From Rhodococcus triatomae BKS 15-14 (lineage in GTDB: Bacteria; Actinomycetota; Actinomycetes; Mycobacteriales; Mycobacteriaceae): DNA of 64,000 bases. The position numbers and the translations under genes were made by a program. Below are positions 31,492 through 39,891 of this stretch, piece after piece. A model generated the notes under the pieces. It made no database searches. It had not been told where the DNA came from and worked only from the letters and a program-made list of their open reading frames with translations. Positions within the stretch are counted from its first letter, which is position 1. The number at the start of each line of letters is the position of its first letter. The stretch lies in the NCBI GenBank assembly GCA_000341795.1, contig AODO01000038.1, forward strand, positions 1-64,000, in the 5' to 3' direction.

Positions 31492-32654
31492 CCGACGACC
31501 GCGCCCAGTACACGCAGGACAGCGTCCAGAAGCTCCCGAGCGGGAAATGGCGAGCGCGGCCGACGCTCGGACGTGACCCGAAGACCGGGGAGGCGGTGCG
31601 GCCGACGAAGACGTTCCCGACGAAGACCGCAGCGCGGGAGTGGGTGAAGGAGCAGCGCCGCCAGTGGGACTCCCACACGTGGTCCGCCCGGTCGGACAGG
31701 ACGTTCAACGAGTGCGCCGACCACTGGCTGTCGGTGCGGGACGCCGACCCGGACGTCTCCGCGAACACGTGCCGCGCCGACCGCGAATCCCTCGCGTACT
31801 CCCGGCGGGCGTTCGGGGAGGTCAACGTCCAGCGGCTCACCCCAGCCGGGCTCGTCGACTGGTCACTCACCGTGACCAGCCGAACCGGGGAGCCCCTGGC
31901 GGCGTCGACGCGACGCCGTGCGATCGGGAGTGTGCAGCAGGTGCTGCGGCACGCGATGCGGATGCGGTGGATCACGTTCGACCCGAGTTCCGAGCTGACC
32001 GCCCCGAAGCAGCGGGAGGTGGTTGCCGCCGAGGCCGACGACGTGTGGACGCCACGGCAGATGGAGACGTTCCTGGAGTCGGTGTTGGAGCATCGACTGG
32101 CGGGATGCTTCGCGTTGTCGCTCCTCGGGTTGCGGCGGGAGGAGGTCGCCGGGCTCCGCTGGAGCGACCTGGACCTCGTCCTCGGCGAGTTGCGTATCCG
32201 GCAGGCACGCGTCGACGTCAACGGTGTCGACGTCATCGTTCCACCGAAGACGGCGCGGTCGGTGCGGGACCTTCCCATCCCGGAGCGGGAGTTGGCGATC
32301 CTCCGCAGGATGCACGCCGGGCATCGCCGCGAACGCCTCGCGCTCGGGTCTCCCCTCCAACCGACCGATCTCCTCCTCGTAGGGATCGACGGGAGCCCGC
32401 TGCCGGTGAGGCGGTACACCGAGTTGTTCCGGGATCGCCGCACGCGGGCGGGTCTGCCTCCGGTCCTCCTGCGGAACCTGCGGCATAGCTCGGTGTCGCG
32501 GATGCGGGCTGCGGGTGTGCCGGCCGATGTGGTCGCCGCGTGGCATGGACACTCTGAGCGGATGACGACGGCGGTCTACGGGCGGGTGACGGATGACCGG
32601 TTGAAGGCAGCAGTGCAGGTGTTGGAGAAGGCGAGCGGAGGAGAGTGGACATGA
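31488..32654 (+). CDS. int: Tyrosine site-specific integrase
   Basis: 388 aa from ATG 31488. The N-terminal arm-binding domain (KLPSGKWRARPTLGRDPKTG) is followed by a SAM-like core-binding domain and the catalytic domain: Arg216 in LGLRREEVAGLRW, the hairpin Lys in PPKTARSVRDLPI, Arg332-His333 in LRNLRHSS, His355 in WHGHSERMTT, and Tyr364 nucleophile in TAVYGRV. The usual first His of the HxxR box is Arg329. It integrates the element into tRNA-Ala; attR lies about 590 bp downstream. Confidence 0.92.
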   Translation: MTDDRAQYTQDSVQKLPSGKWRARPTLGRDPKTGEAVRPTKTFPTKTAAREWVKEQRRQWDSHTWSARSDRTFNECADHWLSVRDADPDVSANTCRADRESLAYSRRAFGEVNVQRLTPAGLVDWSLTVTSRTGEPLAASTRRRAIGSVQQVLRHAMRMRWITFDPSSELTAPKQREVVAAEADDVWTPRQMETFLESVLEHRLAGCFALSLLGLRREEVAGLRWSDLDLVLGELRIRQARVDVNGVDVIVPPKTARSVRDLPIPERELAILRRMHAGHRRERLALGSPLQPTDLLLVGIDGSPLPVRRYTELFRDRRTRAGLPPVLLRNLRHSSVSRMRAAGVPADVVAAWHGHSERMTTAVYGRVTDDRLKAAVQVLEKASGGEWT

Positions 32655-33136
32655 ACGAGATGTGGCTACCGGTGGTCCGGTACATGGGCCTGTACGAGGT
32701 GTCCGACCTGGGCCGGGTGCGGGCGGAACGCAATGGCCTCATCCGCAAGTTGTATCGAGACCCCGATGGCTACCTCCGTGTCGGCCTCAGCCATGACGGG
32801 CGCAGCGAGACGAGGGGTGTGCATCAACTCGTCCTCGCCGCGTTCGTCGGGCCGTGCCCGACTGGCTTCGTGTGTCGCCATCTGGACGGGAACCCGGCGA
32901 ACAACGGGCTCTCGAACCTCGGGTACGGGACGCGGTCTGAGAACAACGTCGACGCAGTCGAGCACGGCACCAATCGGAACGCGGCGAAGACGAAGTGCGT
33001 GAACGGCCACGAGTTCACACCGGAGAACACGTACGTATGGACACACCGGGATGGGCGGACGATGCGCCAGTGTCGGAAGTGTGATCGCGACCGTAAGCGC
33101 GCTCGCCGCGCGACCGCCGGTGAGACGAAAATCTGA
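32651..33136 (+). CDS. NUMOD4-HNH endonuclease
   Basis: 161 aa from ATG 32651, overlapping the int stop by 4 nt. It begins with a NUMOD4 motif (MWLPVVRYMGLYEVSDLGRV) and an HNH nuclease core (GVHQLVLAAFVGPCPTGFVC, RHLDGNPANNGLSNLGYGT). A C-terminal treble-clef-like zinc site is formed by CVNGHEF and CRKC. It resembles free-standing homing endonucleases of phages. In this setting it may be a passenger or give an advantage over other phages. Confidence 0.88.
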   Translation: MNEMWLPVVRYMGLYEVSDLGRVRAERNGLIRKLYRDPDGYLRVGLSHDGRSETRGVHQLVLAAFVGPCPTGFVCRHLDGNPANNGLSNLGYGTRSENNVDAVEHGTNRNAAKTKCVNGHEFTPENTYVWTHRDGRTMRQCRKCDRDRKRARRATAGETKI

Positions 33137-33192
33137 CCGAACAAGGACGCGTAAAGGACACACCGGCGTTGTCCGCGGCAGTGCCGGACAGA

Positions 33193-33229
33193 CGAAAACC
33201 CCATCTGACCACTTCAGATGGGGTTTTCG
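33193..33229. terminator. Bidirectional terminator at the right end of the element
   Basis: A 16-bp perfect stem (33193-33208 with 33214-33229) has a 5-nt loop with A and T tracts on both sides. It terminates the int-HNH operon from the left and the tRNA-Ala gene from the right, replacing the chromosomal terminator now separated beyond attL. Confidence 0.88.
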
Positions 33230-33241
33230 TGTGAGGTCCTT

Positions 33242-33285
33242 TGTGGAGCTAAGGGGACTCGAACCCCTGACCCCCACACTGCCAG
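33242..33285. repeat. attR: 44-bp direct repeat, 3' half of tRNA-Ala
   Basis: Identical to 23308-23351. It restores an intact tRNA-Ala gene after insertion. Confidence 0.92.
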
Positions 33286-33316
33286 TGTGGTGCGCTACCA
33301 GCTGCGCCATAGCCCC
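33244..33316 (-). tRNA. tRNA-Ala(GGC)
   Basis: The 73-nt cloverleaf starts GGGGCTA and ends TAGCTCC plus discriminator A; CCA is not encoded. D arm GCGC/GCGC, anticodon arm CCACA-CTGGCAG-TGTGG with anticodon GGC, and T arm AGGGG-TTCGAGT-CCCCT are all intact. The 3' part from the anticodon loop onward is supplied by the element. Confidence 0.96.
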
Positions 33317-33487
33317 GTGTTCACTTGTCCGAGCCCGGTTCGGCTGGTCCGGATTGCTCCGGGCCGTTCCGCTCTCGCCTGGAAAAAGTTACACCACCAT
33401 CTGTTGCGGCAACAAATCGGCTGGTCATGATCATTTTCCACCGGCCCGGTAGTCGGCGCCGCATCGACGCCGACCACCGGAAGGTCG

Positions 33488-34234
33488 TCAGTTCAGCTCC
33501 GACACCCAGTTCGGGTTGCCGAGCGCGTCGATGACGGTGCCGTCGTGGATCACCGCGGGGGTCCCGGCTGCGCCCGTGGCGGCGAGTGCCTCCCGCCCGG
33601 CCTGCGCGGCCGCGGTCGCCTCGGCGACCTTCGTGCCGTCGGCGATGCAGGTGGCCGCCTCGTCGCTCGCGCCCGCATCCCGGGCGAGGTCCGCGAGATC
33701 GGCGTTGCTGAGATCGGAGCTGCCGTTCTCCGCGGGCTGGTTGTCCGACGAGAACAGTGCGGTGTGGAACGCCGAGAAGGCGATCGCGTCGCCGCTGTCG
33801 GCGACGCACATCAGGGCACCTGCCGCGCGGGACGAGTAGTCACCGCTCGCCGACAACCGGTTGAGGAAGTCCAGGGTGTGGTAGCGGACCGCGAGGGCGC
33901 CCTCGTCGATCTTCTGGGCCATCTCCTGGCCGTTGGTGTGCTCGAGTTCCGCGCAGTACGGGCACATCGGATCCTCGTAGAGGTCGATGGTGGTGGTCGC
34001 GTCGGGCAGACCGACCAGGATCGCGCCGTCCGCGTCGGTCGTCACCTGCACGGCCGAGTTCGACACCCCGCCGTAGCCCTCGTTGCGGGGCTTGCTGCGG
34101 TTGCTGCTCCACAGCACACCGACGATCACGACGACGGCGATCACCACCACCGCGAGGCCACCGAGGATGTACGTCGATCGGCTCGACGTGGCCTGCGGTG
34201 CCGCCTTGACGGGTTTGACCTTCTTGCTGCTCAC
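33488..34234 (-). CDS. Membrane-anchored DsbA-like thiol oxidoreductase (Rv2969c-like)
   Basis: 248 aa from ATG 34234. A basic N-terminus is followed by one transmembrane segment (about residues 23-44) and an extracytoplasmic thioredoxin-fold domain with the redox motif CPYC in YEDPMCPYCAELE and cis-Pro segment GTPAVIHDG. It introduces or isomerises disulfides in exported proteins. A MauE/DoxX-like membrane protein lies just upstream and may pass electrons to or from it. Confidence 0.9.
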   Translation of the reverse strand: MSSKKVKPVKAAPQATSSRSTYILGGLAVVVIAVVVIVGVLWSSNRSKPRNEGYGGVSNSAVQVTTDADGAILVGLPDATTTIDLYEDPMCPYCAELEHTNGQEMAQKIDEGALAVRYHTLDFLNRLSASGDYSSRAAGALMCVADSGDAIAFSAFHTALFSSDNQPAENGSSDLSNADLADLARDAGASDEAATCIADGTKVAEATAAAQAGREALAATGAAGTPAVIHDGTVIDALGNPNWVSELN

Positions 34235-34291
34235 GGTGCGGTCCTCCGGTCCGGTATGTCCGTGGATGGATTCGGCTGGGTAAATGCCGTT

Positions 34292-34798
34292 TTACTGTGT
34301 CACTTCTTGCTGAGCGGGCACTGAGAGCGTGGCGCGCGAGCCGGGCCCCAGCGCCAGCGGACCACGCGGAAACACGATCAGCCACGCGGCGAGCGCAAGG
34401 AAACCGACGTCGCGAGCGATCTCGCGGACGTAATCCCAGTCGTCGACGTCCGCGGCGCCGCCGCCACCGAAGCATCCGCAGTCGATGGACAGACCCCGCG
34501 CCCAGACCGAGGCGATGACGCCGATCAGGACGAGCAGCATCGCCGCCGACGCCACGGCGGTCGCACGCACCGCGAGTCCGATCAGCAGCAACAGACCGAG
34601 CGCGATCTCGAGCATCGGCATCACCGCCGCGACCGGGCGAACGAGGCCCTCCGGCAGCAGCAGGTAGGCGCGTACCGCGACCACCGTCTGCGTCGGGTCG
34701 GCGAGCTTCACGCCCCCGGATGTCAACCAGACGGCCGCCAGACCGAGGCGGGCGAACAGACTGACGACGGGCTTCCACACGAGTCTCACCGTACTCAC
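34292..34798 (-). CDS. MauE/DoxX-family redox membrane protein
   Basis: 168 aa from GTG 34798. It has four hydrophobic helices (LFARLGLAAVWLTSGGVKL, PMLEIALGLLLLIGLAV, AAMLLVLIGVIASVWA, DVGFLALAAWLIVF) and the MauE hallmark IDCGCFGG between helices three and four. MauE-type proteins are membrane thiol redox partners for disulfide formation. It lies 57 bp upstream of the DsbA-like gene on the same strand, forming a likely operon and functional pair. Confidence 0.85.
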   Translation of the reverse strand: MSTVRLVWKPVVSLFARLGLAAVWLTSGGVKLADPTQTVVAVRAYLLLPEGLVRPVAAVMPMLEIALGLLLLIGLAVRATAVASAAMLLVLIGVIASVWARGLSIDCGCFGGGGAADVDDWDYVREIARDVGFLALAAWLIVFPRGPLALGPGSRATLSVPAQQEVTQ

Positions 34799-34818
34799 GC
34801 GACGCGTACATTCGATTC

Positions 34819-35619
34819 ATGGATGACGTGGCGTCACCTGGTCCCGGCAGCTCCCGGTCATCGCCTGCCGGGCCGGGACGACCGGCCGGGCAGCCGCCCG
34901 ACCTCCCCCACGGCTCGTTGCCGCACGAGTTCGACCACCGGCACGCCGACGTCTCCGGCGGATGGCTGCGTGCGGCCGCGTTCGGGGCGATGGACGGGTT
35001 GGTGACGAACACCTCACTGCTCGCCGGTGTCGGCGGTGCCGGTCTCGCCGCGAACGAGATCGTGATGAGCGGAATCGCCGGTCTGGCGGCCGGTGCGTTC
35101 TCGATGGCGCTCGGCGAATACGCATCGGTGTCGACGGCGAACCATCAGATAGACGCAGAGGTCCGGGTCGAGCGCCGGGCCCAGAAGCGGCATCCCGTGT
35201 CCGAGCAGACCGAGTTGGTCGGCACGTTCGTGGAGATGGGCATGAGCGAGTCGACCGCGCTGGCCGCGGCGGCGGAAGTGCATCGCGACCCCGAGCACGC
35301 CGTCACCATCCACCTGACCCACGAACTCGGTGTCGACCCGACGGAGAAGCCGTCCCCGCTGGTCGCGGGGGCGTCCTCGTTCGTCATGTTCGCGATCGGC
35401 GCGATCATTCCGTTGATCCCGTATCTGCTGGGATTCGAGTCGTTGGTGGCGGGCCTGGCGGTCGGGTGCGCCGGCCTGCTCCTCGTCGGTGCCACGACCT
35501 CCTACCTGACGTCGCAACCGCTGCTCCGCGGGGCGGTCAGGCAGCTGGTCTTCGGGCTCGTCGCCGTCGGTGCCACCTATCTGGTGGGCCACCTGATCGG
35601 CGTGGCCGTCACGGGCTGA
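34819..35619 (+). CDS. VIT1/CCC1-family metal transporter
   Basis: 266 aa from ATG 34819, 6 nt after TACATT (34807-34812), so probably leaderless. A Pro/Gly-rich N-terminus of about 45 residues precedes five helices of the CCC1/VIT1 family, with GAMDGLVTNTSLLAGV, GLAAGAFSMALGEYASV and a cytosolic metal-binding loop with E/H residues (EMGMSESTALAAAAEVHRDP). Family members export or store Fe2+ or Mn2+. Confidence 0.9.
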   Translation: MDDVASPGPGSSRSSPAGPGRPAGQPPDLPHGSLPHEFDHRHADVSGGWLRAAAFGAMDGLVTNTSLLAGVGGAGLAANEIVMSGIAGLAAGAFSMALGEYASVSTANHQIDAEVRVERRAQKRHPVSEQTELVGTFVEMGMSESTALAAAAEVHRDPEHAVTIHLTHELGVDPTEKPSPLVAGASSFVMFAIGAIIPLIPYLLGFESLVAGLAVGCAGLLLVGATTSYLTSQPLLRGAVRQLVFGLVAVGATYLVGHLIGVAVTG

Positions 35620-35635
35620 TCGACCGCCGGCCCGG

Positions 35636-36910
35636 CTACTTCGGCTGCGCCCCGCGTGCGCCGGCGCCCGTGTCCCCGCCCGCGACGGGAGCACCGCGTC
35701 CCGCCGTCCGGGGCACCATCGCCCACGCGACGAGCGCCGGCACCGTCAGTGCGCCGGTGATCGCGAACGCGACGCCGTAGGACACCTGTTCCGCGAGAAG
35801 ACCCGCGACCAGCGGGCCGAGAACCGACCCCACGTCCGACGCCATCTGGAATGCGGCGAGCACGGGACCACCGCGCGCCTTCGACCCGACCACATCGGCG
35901 ACGGCGGCCTGTTGCGACGGGTTCATGAACCCCGACCCCACCCCGGCCAGCGCGGACAGCGCGAACAGCACCCACAGGTTCGGGCTGAATCCGAGCAGCG
36001 CGGTCGACGTACCCGCCACGGCGAGTCCGATCAGCACGAACGGGCGACGCCCGTGCGCGTCGGAGAGTCGTCCGGCCTGGATCTGCACGAGCGCGTTCCC
36101 GATCGCGAAGACGGTCAACGCGATGCCGGCGTAGCCCTCACCCGCATTCAGCGCCTGGACCACCAGGAGCGGCACCAGCGCCACCCGGACGCCGAACACC
36201 GCCCACCCGTTGACGAAGTTCGACAGCAGCGCGGCCCGGTAGATCGGCGACCGCACGGCCTCGCGGAACGTCATCGACTCCACGTGCCCCGACTGCTCGG
36301 GTTCGGCGAGCGGTGAGTCCTTGAGCCGCAGGTACACGACGGCCGCCGCGATCAGCAGGGCCACGGCGTAGATGAGGAAGGGCACCCGCAACCCGAATCC
36401 GACGAGCCCCGCACCGACGAGCGGGCCGCCGATGCTGCCGAACAGGAACGAGGTGGCGTACAGGCCGGACACCCGGCCACGCATGTGCGCGGGGGTGATG
36501 CGGATCAGCAGGCCGAGCGCGGAGACCGTGAACATCGTCGAGCCGATGCCGCCGAGCCCGCGGAACACGAGCAGTTGCCAGTAGCCGGACGCGAACGCCA
36601 CCGCACCCGTCGACACGGCCACGATCGGCAGCCCGGTGAGGTAGACGGGCCGCTCCCCCAGCCGCTGCACCAGCGAACCGCTGACCGGCGCGAACACGAG
36701 CCGCATGAACGCGAAAGACGAGATGACCACGGTCGCCGCGAACGCGCCGACCCCGAAACTGACGGCGAACTGCGGCAACGCGGGGGCGACGATGCCGTAG
36801 CCGAGCGCGATGACGAACGCCGCGCTGACCAGCACCCAGATCTCGGAAGGGAGCCGCGTCGACGACGTCGGGGCGTTCGTCTCCGGGCTGTCTGCTGTCG
36901 GCTCACTCAT
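35636..36910 (-). CDS. Major facilitator superfamily transporter
   Basis: 424 aa from ATG 36910. Twelve hydrophobic segments are discernible, with MFS loop motifs GSLVQRLGERPVYL and AGRLSDAHGRRPFVL, and an RGLGGIGSTMF motif in helix four to five that resembles drug/H+ antiporters of the DHA1 group. It probably exports a small molecule. Substrate unknown. Confidence 0.88.
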   Translation of the reverse strand: MSEPTADSPETNAPTSSTRLPSEIWVLVSAAFVIALGYGIVAPALPQFAVSFGVGAFAATVVISSFAFMRLVFAPVSGSLVQRLGERPVYLTGLPIVAVSTGAVAFASGYWQLLVFRGLGGIGSTMFTVSALGLLIRITPAHMRGRVSGLYATSFLFGSIGGPLVGAGLVGFGLRVPFLIYAVALLIAAAVVYLRLKDSPLAEPEQSGHVESMTFREAVRSPIYRAALLSNFVNGWAVFGVRVALVPLLVVQALNAGEGYAGIALTVFAIGNALVQIQAGRLSDAHGRRPFVLIGLAVAGTSTALLGFSPNLWVLFALSALAGVGSGFMNPSQQAAVADVVGSKARGGPVLAAFQMASDVGSVLGPLVAGLLAEQVSYGVAFAITGALTVPALVAWAMVPRTAGRGAPVAGGDTGAGARGAQPK

Positions 36911-36956
36911 CTCGGGTCGAATGGTAGGCGCGTGCGGCGCGCACCCCGATGACGGG

Positions 36957-38597
36957 TCACGCGCCGGCGAGCGCTCCCTGCACGACGTCGCGGGCCGCCT
37001 CCTGCACCTGCGCGAGATGCTCGGGGCCGCGGAAGGACTCCGCGTAGATCTTGTACTTGTCCTCGGTTCCGGACGGCCGCGCCGCGAACCACGCACTCTC
37101 GGTGCACACCTTCAGCCCACCGAGCGGTGCACCGTTGCCGGGTGCGGCGGTGAGTGTCGCGGTGATCGGCTCCCCCGCGAGCTCGGTCGCGGTGACCGCA
37201 TCCGGGGACAGCGCGGCCAGCGCCGCCTTCTGGGCCCGGTCCGCAGGCGCGTCGACGCGTGCGTAGACCGGATCACCGAACCGGTCGACCAGCTGTCCGT
37301 ACCGCTGAGACGGCGACACCCCGGTGACCGCGAGGATCTCCGACGCCAGCAGCGCCATCACGATGCCGTCCTTGTCGGTTGTCCACACCCGGCCGTCGCG
37401 ACGTAGGAAGGATGCGCCCGCGCTCTCCTCGCCGCCGAAGCCGAGTTCCCCGGACAGGAGCCCGGGCACGAACCACTTGAACCCGACGGGTACCTCGACC
37501 AGGTCCCGGCCGAGGCCTGCGACCACGCGGTCGATCATCGACGAGCTGACGAGCGTCTTGCCGACCTTCGTGTCAACGCGCCACTCCTCGCGGTGCGTGA
37601 ACAGATGGTCGATGGCGACGGCGAGGTAGTGGTTCGGGTTCATGAGCCCGGCGTCGGGGGTGACGATGCCGTGCCGGTCCGAGTCGGCGTCGTTTCCGGT
37701 CGCGATGTCGTAGCGGTCCCGCGACCCGATCAGCGAAGCCATCGCGTTCGGCGACGAGCAGTCCATCCGGATCTTGCCGTCGGTGTCGAGGGTCATGAAC
37801 CGCCAGGTGGCGTCGACCAGCGGGTTCACCACCGTGAGGTCGAGTCGGTGCCGCTGCGCGATCTCGCCCCAGTAGTCGACGGCGGCGCCGCCCATCGGGT
37901 CGGCACCGATCCGGACACCGGCGGCGCGGACGGCGTCGAGATCCACCATCGCCGGGAGGTCGTCGACGTAGCTGCCGAGGAAGTCGAACGGGTGCACCAC
38001 GGTCGCGAGCGCCGTCGCCAGCGACACCCTCCGCACGCCGGCGAGTCCGGCGGCGAGCAGTTCGTTCGCCCGGTCCTGGATCACCGACGTCGCATCGGAT
38101 CCTGCCGGTCCGCCGTGGGGCGGGTTGTACTTGAATCCGCCGTCGCGGGGCGGATTGTGGGAGGGGGTGACGACGATGCCGTCGGCCGGCGCCGACGGTC
38201 CGGACTCGTTGTGCCGCAGGACGGCGTGGCTGACGGCCGGGGTGGGTGTGTACCGGCCTGCGGCGTCGACGAGCACCTCGACGTCGTTGCCGCCGAGCAC
38301 CTCGAGGGCACTGGTCCAGGCCGGCTCGGACAACGCGTGGGTGTCCCGCCCCAGGTACAGCGGCCCGGTGATGCCCTGCGACGCGCGGTACTCCACGATC
38401 GCCTGCGTCGTTGCCAGGATGTGGGCCTCGTTGAACGCGCCGTCGAGGCTGGACCCGCGGTGCCCGGAGGTGCCGAACGCCACCCGCTGATCCGGGTCGT
38501 CGGCGTCCGGGACGACAGTGAAGTAGGCGGTCACCAGGTGGGCGAGATCCTCGAGATCCTGCGCCTGCGCCGGCTGACCGGCCCGTTCATGTGCCAC
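36957..38597 (-). CDS. pgm: Phosphoglucomutase (alpha-D-glucose type)
   Basis: 546 aa from ATG 38597. The active-site serine loop is [20 protein letters not shown], preceded by [12 protein letters not shown]; metal-binding [12 protein letters not shown], the sugar-binding [11 protein letters not shown] and the phosphate-binding [10 protein letters not shown] follow in order. It interconverts glucose 1-phosphate and glucose 6-phosphate for glycogen, trehalose and cell-wall precursors. Confidence 0.96.
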   Translation of the reverse strand: MAHERAGQPAQAQDLEDLAHLVTAYFTVVPDADDPDQRVAFGTSGHRGSSLDGAFNEAHILATTQAIVEYRASQGITGPLYLGRDTHALSEPAWTSALEVLGGNDVEVLVDAAGRYTPTPAVSHAVLRHNESGPSAPADGIVVTPSHNPPRDGGFKYNPPHGGPAGSDATSVIQDRANELLAAGLAGVRRVSLATALATVVHPFDFLGSYVDDLPAMVDLDAVRAAGVRIGADPMGGAAVDYWGEIAQRHRLDLTVVNPLVDATWRFMTLDTDGKIRMDCSSPNAMASLIGSRDRYDIATGNDADSDRHGIVTPDAGLMNPNHYLAVAIDHLFTHREEWRVDTKVGKTLVSSSMIDRVVAGLGRDLVEVPVGFKWFVPGLLSGELGFGGEESAGASFLRRDGRVWTTDKDGIVMALLASEILAVTGVSPSQRYGQLVDRFGDPVYARVDAPADRAQKAALAALSPDAVTATELAGEPITATLTAAPGNGAPLGGLKVCTESAWFAARPSGTEDKYKIYAESFRGPEHLAQVQEAARDVVQGALAGA

Positions 38598-38754
38598 GAC
38601 GACCTCCTGGGTTCGCTTGGGTGCAGCGTCATTCGATCACGACGCGGGTACCCGCGTCGCGGTGGCGAGTCGGAGCAGCCGCCCCCGGGTGATCGTCGCC
38701 GCAGGCTCGCTCCGCGAGGCCGCCGGCTGGATCGGATCGGCGTGCGTGTGCCGG

Positions 38755-39126
38755 TCACGCGAGAAGCGCACTGCCGGCGACGAATCCGAGCGCCGCCGCG
38801 GCCACACCGGCCACGACGCTCACCGCGACGTTGAGGACCGCGACTGCGCGTGCGCCGGTCTCGAGCAGGCGGACCGTCTCGTACCCGAAGGTGCTGTAGG
38901 TGGTCAGGGCCCCGCAGAACCCGGTCCCGAGCACCGTCCACAGAGCGCTGTCGTGCGCGGTCGCGCCCCCGGCCAGGAAGCCGAGGACCAGCGACCCGAT
39001 CAGGTTGACGCACAACGTGCCCCACGGGAACACGGAGTCGTGGCGCGACTGGACGGTGCGGTCGAGGAGGAAGCGTGCGGGAGCGCCGATCGCGCCGCCG
39101 ACGACCACGAGCAGGACCGTGGTCAC
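38755..39126 (-). CDS. crcB: Fluoride channel subunit CrcB/FluC (second copy)
   Basis: 123 aa from GTG 39126. Four transmembrane helices carry the Fluc signatures VGGAIGAPARFLLDR, PWGTLCVNLIGSLVLGF and GTGFCGALTTYSTFGYE; Asn and the Phe/Thr/Ser residues line the fluoride path. The start overlaps the DUF190 gene end by 4 nt. In actinobacteria two different Fluc proteins can form a heterodimeric channel, which the gene pair here suggests. Confidence 0.93.
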   Translation of the reverse strand: MTTVLLVVVGGAIGAPARFLLDRTVQSRHDSVFPWGTLCVNLIGSLVLGFLAGGATAHDSALWTVLGTGFCGALTTYSTFGYETVRLLETGARAVAVLNVAVSVVAGVAAAALGFVAGSALLA

Positions 39127-39479
39127 CGGGCCCTCACGCGCACCTGCTCGACCGGCTCCACGGTCACCGTCGCCTGGGTGAGAAGTTCCGCGATCGTCGG
39201 CAGGAAGGCGCGTATCCGGTCCTCGTCGTCGACGACCACGACGAGAACCGGCAGGCCGTCCGCGAGGTCGAGCATCCGGGTGGTGTGGATGTGTGACGAG
39301 GCTCCGTAGCCCTCGATCCCACGCCAGACGCTGGCACCGGCGAGACCTGCGTCGCGGGCCCGTCGGACGATCTCCTGGAAAGCCGGCCTGTGGTGCCACA
39401 GGTCGTCGGCGCCGAGCAGCATCGACAATCGCACTGCGGAAATCGATTCGAGGACGAACGGCTTCGGGTCCTCAGCCAT
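39123..39479 (-). CDS. DUF190 family protein
   Basis: 118 aa from ATG 39479, overlapping the upstream crcB by 8 nt and the downstream crcB by 4 nt. It is a PII-like alpha/beta protein (LSMLLGADDLWHHRPAFQEI, GASVWRGIEGYGASSHIHTT, LPVLVVVVDDEDRIRAFLPT). DUF190 genes recur inside crcB operons, so a role in fluoride resistance or its regulation is likely; mechanism unknown. Confidence 0.9.
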   Translation of the reverse strand: MAEDPKPFVLESISAVRLSMLLGADDLWHHRPAFQEIVRRARDAGLAGASVWRGIEGYGASSHIHTTRMLDLADGLPVLVVVVDDEDRIRAFLPTIAELLTQATVTVEPVEQVRVRAR

Positions 39480-39891
39480 CGCGGGATCCTTTCGTGACCG
39501 CCACGCCGACCGCGGCGCGGGTGAACCACACTCCGGCGACGACCGCCGTGAATGCCGCGACGAGCGTTCCAGCCAGGTAGGTGAACGCAAGCACGGGCCG
39601 TCCCCCGTCTGCGAGGCCGACGATCTCGACGGCGTAGGTGGAGAACGTGGTGAAACCGCCGAGCACCCCCACGCCGAGGAACGGGCGCCACAGCCGATGC
39701 GCCGTCCACGCCTCGGTGACGAGGACGAGGAGGATGCCGATCAACAGGCAGCCGAGGACGTTGACGCCGAACGTCGCCCACGGGAACGCGTCCGGACCGA
39801 CGGGCATCATGCGGGCGACGGCGTACCGGGCGAGAGACCCCAGCCCTCCACCCACGGCCACCACCACCACGACAGCCCCGTCGCCCTGCAT
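39472..39891 (-). CDS. crcB: Fluoride channel subunit CrcB/FluC (first copy)
   Basis: 139 aa from ATG 39891, overlapping the LON-domain gene stop by 1 nt. The signatures are VGGGLGSLARYAVAR, PWATFGVNVLGCLLIG and GVLGGFTTFSTYAVE, with four helices. It is only distantly similar to the other copy, as expected for a dual-topology pair that evolved into two dedicated subunits. No fluoride riboswitch was recognised upstream of the operon. Confidence 0.93.
   Translation of the reverse strand: MQGDGAVVVVVAVGGGLGSLARYAVARMMPVGPDAFPWATFGVNVLGCLLIGILLVLVTEAWTAHRLWRPFLGVGVLGGFTTFSTYAVEIVGLADGGRPVLAFTYLAGTLVAAFTAVVAGVWFTRAAVGVAVTKGSRDG

Larger units (their letters stand above)
23308..33285 (+). mobile_element. 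9.9-kb integrative element in tRNA-Ala(GGC), phage-satellite-like
   Basis: The element is bounded by 44-bp perfect direct repeats (23308-23351, 33242-33285) matching the tRNA-Ala 3' half. All genes are on the plus strand in four or five modules: an inward operon with an HExxH peptidase; an excisionase-like gene; replication initiator with internal iterons, zinc-binding and terminase-like genes; serine recombinase and winged-helix regulator; and a right-end operon ending DUF488-int-HNH. There is no capsid, tail, portal, lysis, FtsK/Tra or relaxase gene. Autonomous replication plus integration without virion genes suggests a phage satellite; a small integrative plasmid is the alternative. Confidence 0.85.

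Noticed and set aside
23308-33285. Complete prophage
   Set aside because: No capsid, portal, tail, large terminase, lysin or holin is recognisable in 9.9 kb.
23308-33285. Actinomycete integrative and conjugative element (pSAM2-type)
   Set aside because: The required FtsK/SpoIIIE-like transfer protein is absent; only Int, Xis-like and a replication gene are shared.
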